A stretch of DNA of 17,503 bases, from the NCBI GenBank assembly GCA_026391935.1, contig JAPLDC010000032.1, positions 1-17,503 on the forward strand, read 5' to 3'. The first letter of the stretch is position 1; every line of letters starts with the position of its first letter. A program made the position numbers and the translations under genes. Source of the stretch: Bacteroidota bacterium. GTDB taxonomy: Bacteria > Bacteroidota > Bacteroidia > 2-12-FULL-35-15. The notes beneath the pieces are model-generated. The model was not told the DNA's origin and ran no database searches. It was given only the letters and a program-made list of their open reading frames with translations. Shown here piece after piece: positions 13,243 to 17,503 of this stretch.

Positions 13243-14301
13243 ATGGCATTTTTTTCTACAAACAATACACGTATCGCAGGAATAGCAGCAGCAGTTCCAA
13301 AAAACGAGATCTCAAATTGGGATTACGAGTATTTGAATGAGCAAGAAAAAAAAATGCTCATAAAAACCATTGGAGTTGAAAAAAAACGTTTTGCTCCCAA
13401 AAGTTTAACCACTTCGGATCTTTGTTATGCTGCAGCGGAAAAATTAATCGCAGAATTAAATTGGGAAAAAAGTGATATTGATGTTTTAATATTTGTATCA
13501 CAATCAAAGGATTATTTTCTTCCTTCAACCTCTTGTATACTACAAGACAGACTCGGACTGCCAAAAACAAATATGGCATTTGATGTTGGTATGGGGTGTT
13601 CAGGTTATGTTTATGGACTTTCAATAATAAATAGTTTGCTCTCTTCAACAGGTTTAAAAAAAGGATTACTTCTTGTTGGAGACAATTCACTTGTTACCTG
13701 TAATTATAAAGACAAAAGCGCATTCCCACTTTTTGGAGATGCAGCAACAGTTACAGCAATTGAATTCGAAAAGGATGCATCTCCTTTTCATTACAGCTTA
13801 TTTACTGATGGATCTAGGCACAAAGCAATTATTGTTCCGCATGGAGGACTGAGAAATTTAGCTACACCCGACTCATTCACAGAAGTAGAAGTTTCTGAAG
13901 GTATCACCAGAAGCCCTTTAAATACAACACTAAATGGCCTAGACATTTTCAATTTTTCAATTTCAGAAGTGCCGAATTCAATTAAAGAATTTATGGAACT
14001 TACAAAATCAACAACAACTGACTACGATCATTTTGTAATGCATCAGGCAAATTTATTAATGAATGAGAGCATCCGTAAAAAATTAAAATTCGATCCAAGC
14101 CAAGTTCCATATTCATTACAAAAATTCGGAAATACCAGCTCCGGTTCAATTCCGCTGACAATTGTTTCAGAATTAAGAAACAAAATTAAAACAGAAAGAT
14201 TAAGTTTATTAATTTCGGGTTTTGGTGTTGGTCTATCATGGGGCGTTGCTAGTTTTATTATTGACAACATTGTTTGTCCAGAAATATTAGAAATTGAATA
14301 A
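13243..14301 (+). CDS. 3-oxoacyl-ACP synthase III family protein (second copy)
   Basis: The 352-residue product has a complete KAS III triad: Cys119 in GMGCSGYVYGL, His267 in MHQAN and Asn297 in FGNTSSGSIP. FPLFGDAATV is at 161-170 and a glycine-rich GFGVGLSWG end at 326-334. It is only distantly similar to the first copy apart from these blocks, so it is not a recent tandem duplicate and probably has a different primer. It follows the ACP gene by 4 bp. Two active-looking KAS III proteins around one ACP could do successive condensations, or one could act as an acyltransferase; the sequence does not decide. Confidence 0.9.
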   Translation: MAFFSTNNTRIAGIAAAVPKNEISNWDYEYLNEQEKKMLIKTIGVEKKRFAPKSLTTSDLCYAAAEKLIAELNWEKSDIDVLIFVSQSKDYFLPSTSCILQDRLGLPKTNMAFDVGMGCSGYVYGLSIINSLLSSTGLKKGLLLVGDNSLVTCNYKDKSAFPLFGDAATVTAIEFEKDASPFHYSLFTDGSRHKAIIVPHGGLRNLATPDSFTEVEVSEGITRSPLNTTLNGLDIFNFSISEVPNSIKEFMELTKSTTTDYDHFVMHQANLLMNESIRKKLKFDPSQVPYSLQKFGNTSSGSIPLTIVSELRNKIKTERLSLLISGFGVGLSWGVASFIIDNIVCPEILEIE

Positions 14302-14309
14302 AAAAAATA

Positions 14310-15053
14310 ATGCATAATCCGTTTTCATTAGAAGGAAAAAAAATTTTAGTCACAGGAGCTTCATCAGGAATTGGAGCTCAGACCGCCATTTGTGTTTCTC
14401 AAATGGGTGCTACTCTAATAATTACCGGACGAAACGAAGAAAATTTAAAGAAAATATTAAAACAATTGCATGGTGAAGGGCATCAAGCAATTGTTGCTGA
14501 TCTTTGCGATGATATTGAACCTTTAATAAATTCATGTCAACTGTTAGACGGAATTGTGAATTGTGCAGGGATAACCAAACATCTGCCAATAAAATTTATT
14601 GACAGAAAAGCTATTGATCAGATTTTTGATATTAATTATACTGGTCCTGTTATTTTGATAAACCGTTTGTTTAAATTAAAGAAAATAAATCCAGGAGCCT
14701 CCATCGTTCTTTTATCATCCCTGGCAAGCATGTTTCCTTTTAAAGGAGGAACACTTTATTCGGGAGCAAAAGCCGCAATAGATATTTTCAGTAAAACAAT
14801 TGCAATTGAATTTTCTTCCCAAAAGATCCGTGCTAACACAGTAAATGCAGGGATGGTAAAAACTCCATTACTGAATAGTGCTGAAGAAACCATCAGCAAA
14901 GAAGCTATGCAGACACACGAAAAAGCCTACCCACTTGGGTTTGGCGAAACTACAGATATCGCAAATATGTGCGTATTTTTACTCTCTGATGCATCCCGAT
15001 GGATCACCGGAACAAACATTGTGATGGATGGAGGATTAACTGCCGGAACATAA
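14310..15053 (+). CDS. FabG-like short-chain dehydrogenase/reductase
   Basis: This 247-residue classical SDR has the cofactor motif TGASSGIG (15-22), an Arg at 41 after the second strand that favours NADPH, VNCAG (83-87; a variant of NNAG), catalytic Asn109, Ser137, Tyr150 and Lys154 (YSGAK), and the C-terminal GTNIVMDGG. Length and layout fit 3-oxoacyl-ACP reductases. Given its place just after two KAS III genes and an ACP, the likely reaction is reduction of the 3-oxoacyl-ACP to 3-hydroxyacyl-ACP. No dehydratase or enoyl reductase is in the run, so the hydroxyl would remain. SDRs that act on nucleotide sugars are possible but usually have a different architecture. Confidence 0.85.
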   Translation: MHNPFSLEGKKILVTGASSGIGAQTAICVSQMGATLIITGRNEENLKKILKQLHGEGHQAIVADLCDDIEPLINSCQLLDGIVNCAGITKHLPIKFIDRKAIDQIFDINYTGPVILINRLFKLKKINPGASIVLLSSLASMFPFKGGTLYSGAKAAIDIFSKTIAIEFSSQKIRANTVNAGMVKTPLLNSAEETISKEAMQTHEKAYPLGFGETTDIANMCVFLLSDASRWITGTNIVMDGGLTAGT

Positions 15054-15062
15054 ATTTATTCT

Positions 15063-15971
15063 ATGATAAACTACTCGGTTATAGTACCTGTTTTTAATTC
15101 TGAGGAAATCCTCGGTGAGCTTGTTTTACGAGTTCATGGCGTTTTCGAAAAAAATAATTCTTCATTTGAAATTATTTTAGTGGATGATGGAAGTCAAGAT
15201 GAAAGTTGGAAAAAAATTGAAGAATTAAAAATACAATATCCAAAAACCTTAAAGGCAATCAAGCTTACAAAGAATTTCGGACAGCACAATGCAACCCTAT
15301 GTGGTATTGGTCTTTCCATAGGCAATCAAATAATAACTATTGATGACGACCTTCAATTCCCACCGGAAGAAATAAATAAATTGATCCAATGTTTTGAAAA
15401 AACAAATGCAGATCTTGTCTACGGAGTGCCTGAAAACAAAAAACACTCAGCGATCCGAAATGCCGGTACTTATTATGTTAAAGCAACTTCAAATCAATCA
15501 AAAGGCGGTTCTTCTTTTCGATTATTAAAGCGAACTATTTGTGATGAGATTATTGAAAAACATCAAAACAATTTTTTATTCCTTGATACAATAGTTACCT
15601 GGTATACAAATAATATTGAAACGGTATTGGTCGAACACCTACCGCGTAAGTCAGGAAAATCAGGATATTCCCTATCAAAATTAATTTCACTTTATTTTAA
15701 CATCATCATCAATTACTCTGCTGTTCCATTAAAATTGATGACATATGGTGGATTGTTTTTTTCTATTATTACCTTTTTATTTGGTATTCGTTTCATTTAT
15801 AAAAAGCTGGTCCATCATGTACCAATAGGATATACCTCGATCATTGTAACTGTACTTTTTAGTACCAGTTTAATTTTATTATGTTTGGGGATCATTGGTC
15901 AATATTTATATAAGTTGTATCAAATGCAAAATAAAAAACCTCCCTATTCAATTCAGAAATTAATTAAGTAA
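15063..15971 (+). CDS. DPM1/GtrB-like family 2 glycosyltransferase
   Basis: The 302-residue product has a GT-A domain with VIVPVFNSEE (7-16), VDDGS (40-44), the metal-binding IDDDLQFPP (93-101) and a basic RKSGKSGYS loop (195-203). Two membrane helices follow (~222-245, ~259-285). This layout is that of dolichyl/undecaprenyl-phosphate sugar synthases (DPM1, GtrB, ArnC), which transfer a sugar from a nucleotide donor to polyprenyl phosphate at the inner face of the cytoplasmic membrane. The sugar is not predictable. It starts 9 bp after the reductase gene. Such a product is the normal donor for GT-C enzymes like the one encoded divergently at 9855-11837. Confidence 0.87.
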   Translation: MINYSVIVPVFNSEEILGELVLRVHGVFEKNNSSFEIILVDDGSQDESWKKIEELKIQYPKTLKAIKLTKNFGQHNATLCGIGLSIGNQIITIDDDLQFPPEEINKLIQCFEKTNADLVYGVPENKKHSAIRNAGTYYVKATSNQSKGGSSFRLLKRTICDEIIEKHQNNFLFLDTIVTWYTNNIETVLVEHLPRKSGKSGYSLSKLISLYFNIIINYSAVPLKLMTYGGLFFSIITFLFGIRFIYKKLVHHVPIGYTSIIVTVLFSTSLILLCLGIIGQYLYKLYQMQNKKPPYSIQKLIK

Positions 15972-15974
15972 GCG

Positions 15975-16679
15975 GTGCGAATAAGTAAATACGGAATAAT
16001 ACTCAGTACGCTCAAAGAAGAAGACATTGAATTGGTGCGTATTAAGCGTAACTCGGATATGATCAAAAGCACCATGCATTTTCAAGAAGCAATAAGTCCT
16101 GAAATGCAAAAAGCATGGTTTGAAAATATAAAATCTGCCATTTATAAAAATGAGTCTCCCAGTTTTTATTTCATAATTAATTATGAAAACGAAAAAATAG
16201 GCTTAATAAATGGAAAGAACATTGATCTAAATGCGCAATCTTCAGAGGGCGGATTTTTTATCTGGGAGTCGAAATATTGGGGAACACTTGTCCCTGTAAT
16301 GACTTCTATCATTACTCTTGACTACACTTTTTTACTAAATGATTTCAAGGAAAATTACATCAAAGTATTGAAGTCAAATACAAATGCCATTTTTTATAAT
16401 AAGCAACTGGGATACGAAGCCATTGAAAAATACAGTGAGGACAATCAAAGTCAGTATTATGTTTTGACAAAAGAAAATTATCTGAAAAATTCAGGAAAAT
16501 TCAGAAAAAGTATTGGAGGTATTACAAATGATTTCGAACCTCTCTCCCTTTCGGATCTTGATTTTAATGATACAGGTGATGAAGAATTAATCAAAGTTTT
16601 ACCTCTTTTAAAAGAGTTTCAGAAACAGCAAGTTTTGAAAATCCTAAAACTGAATAATAGAATTATTTTTTTTGACTAG
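15975..16679 (+). CDS. GNAT-family N-acyltransferase with C-terminal extension
   Basis: Residues 1-165 of this 234-residue protein fit a GNAT fold of the kind found in surface-sugar loci (PseH/FlmH-like): LVRIKRNSDMI (20-30), FYFIINYENEKIGLI, EGGFFIWESKYWG (91-103), and VLKSNTNAIFYNKQLGYEAI (131-150) near the end. The acyl-CoA pyrophosphate loop (R/QxxGxG/A) is not recognisable after YWG, which reads TLVPVMTS. The last ~65 residues have no counterpart in a minimal GNAT. The start is GTG, 3 bp after the preceding stop. By context it may transfer the hydroxyacyl group made by the upstream genes to an amino sugar, possibly from ACP rather than CoA. The gene ends 17 bp inside the convergent sulfotransferase gene. 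Confidence 0.75.
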   Translation: MRISKYGIILSTLKEEDIELVRIKRNSDMIKSTMHFQEAISPEMQKAWFENIKSAIYKNESPSFYFIINYENEKIGLINGKNIDLNAQSSEGGFFIWESKYWGTLVPVMTSIITLDYTFLLNDFKENYIKVLKSNTNAIFYNKQLGYEAIEKYSEDNQSQYYVLTKENYLKNSGKFRKSIGGITNDFEPLSLSDLDFNDTGDEELIKVLPLLKEFQKQQVLKILKLNNRIIFFD

Positions 16680-17503
16680 CATGTTTTTTTCGCTTTCTAT
16701 ATTTTGCATTATAAATGTGAGCAATCCCAAACCAATCAAATAATTTCTCAGCTACAAAACGTAAAACAGGTCTTGTCCACAAGGGAAGATTATAATATTC
16801 TCTAATAATAAAAACGTCCAATTTATATCTAAATCTTGTAATTATGCACATAATTAATAACTTGAGATTCCTCTCATTCGTTATTTTTTCATATCCATAT
16901 TTTTTTGCGAAATCGCCATCTACAAAATCAGCAATAATTATTTCATTTTTCGTCATCTCCTCTTTCCAGGAATCAACTTTTTCTTTATTAATTGGTTTGA
17001 CCAGATTTTCATGCAAGGTTCCTAGCATTCTGACATGCAACGTATTCTTTTCAATTCGATCTTGATCTTCCAAATATGTTTTCGAAATTTTTTTATGAAA
17101 ATCAAGCATTTGAGGGAAATAGGTAATTCCAATAAATTCACAAATTTCTTTGCTATATTTTTCAGGGTTCTCTACAAGATCTTCATAACGGATGGTATAA
17201 AAAGGATGAACGCCTTTTCTTTTATGCTTTTCAATATACCTATTGAACAAAAGCCATTTTTGCGCAAGGATCATTATATTTTTCCTCGGGAACCATTTGC
17301 GATGTGAAATAATATTTGCTCTATAATCCCTGACAATATGAATAATTTTTGCTTCAGGAAAAACTTCTAATAATGAATCCATATGCATTACATATTCCGG
17401 ATTTTTATCTCCAATAAATAGAATTTCTTCCTTTTTATAAATTGATGGAAAATTCAAGTAAACGACTTTGCACAAGATAGAAAAAGTTATTTCTGAAAGA
17501 GGG
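16663..17503 (-). CDS. Sulfotransferase domain protein, 5' end cut by window edge
   Basis: The minus-strand frame is open to the right edge (279 residues, no stop or ATG before 17503). A TTG at 17475 is not a likely start, because sulfotransferase sequence is already under way. GDKNPEYVMHMDSLLEVFP is followed by AKIIHIVRDYRANIISHRKW, which is the 3'-phosphate-binding RDxR...S region of PAPS-dependent sulfotransferases, and later by IRYEDLVENPEKY. The 5'-phosphosulfate loop (PKSGTT type) should be just beyond the window. The C-terminus is basic (KYRKRKKHASQKK). Such enzymes sulfate polysaccharides or small molecules; the acceptor is unknown. It is convergent with the GNAT gene, with 17 bp overlap and no terminator between. 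Confidence 0.82.
   Translation of the reverse strand, partial: PLSEITFSILCKVVYLNFPSIYKKEEILFIGDKNPEYVMHMDSLLEVFPEAKIIHIVRDYRANIISHRKWFPRKNIMILAQKWLLFNRYIEKHKRKGVHPFYTIRYEDLVENPEKYSKEICEFIGITYFPQMLDFHKKISKTYLEDQDRIEKNTLHVRMLGTLHENLVKPINKEKVDSWKEEMTKNEIIIADFVDGDFAKKYGYEKITNERNLKLLIMCIITRFRYKLDVFIIREYYNLPLWTRPVLRFVAEKLFDWFGIAHIYNAKYRKRKKHASQKK

Noticed and set aside
13358..13690. Minus-strand 110-residue frame inside the second KAS III gene
   Set aside because: It is a shadow of a gene with a complete catalytic triad and has no supporting signal.

Overview
The window looks like chromosomal DNA from a member of the Bacteroidota. Four signs support this: an rpsL-rpsG pair of Bacteroidota character; promoters of the Bacteroidota type (TAnnTTTG near -7); the absence of clear Shine-Dalgarno sites before most genes; and a very large secreted protein ending in a C-terminal domain of the type B type IX secretion (T9SS) sorting family. 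The species cannot be named from the sequence. The window has no RNA gene, IS element or CRISPR array that I can see.

Layout. Positions 1-752 (minus strand) hold the start of the str operon: rpsL, then the 5' part of rpsG, which runs off the left edge. A good Bacteroidota promoter lies upstream of rpsL. Positions 1032-9755 (minus) hold a small secreted protein with a possible ferredoxin-like fold, followed by a 2725-residue exported surface protein that ends at a strong intrinsic terminator. That protein carries a P-domain-like N-terminus, 17 copies of an 89-residue repeat (A), three tandem pairs of an ~82-residue repeat (B), a PKD-like domain and the sorting domain. Positions 9855-11837 (minus) encode a multi-pass membrane protein with C-terminal TPRs. 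It resembles TMTC-type GT-C O-mannosyltransferases.

Positions 11990-16679 (plus) form a tight six-gene run: KAS III, acyl carrier protein, a second KAS III, FabG-like reductase, DPM1/GtrB-like family 2 glycosyltransferase, GNAT acyltransferase. It diverges from the TMTC-like gene across about 150 bp that holds two back-to-back TATATTTG motifs. A sulfotransferase gene enters from the right edge on the minus strand and overlaps the end of the GNAT gene by 17 bp.

How the genes may work together (inference). The two KAS III enzymes, the ACP and the reductase are enough to make a short 3-hydroxyacyl-ACP, or with two condensations a dihydroxyacyl-ACP. The GNAT protein could move that acyl group onto an amino sugar. 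The family 2 glycosyltransferase could load a sugar on polyprenyl phosphate, and the divergent GT-C/TPR membrane protein is the kind of enzyme that uses such donors to glycosylate exported proteins. The neighbouring Ser/Thr-rich, Ig-like giant protein would be a natural substrate. If true, this would be a compact surface-protein glycosylation locus with an acylated sugar. The enzyme families are well supported; the link between them is a hypothesis.
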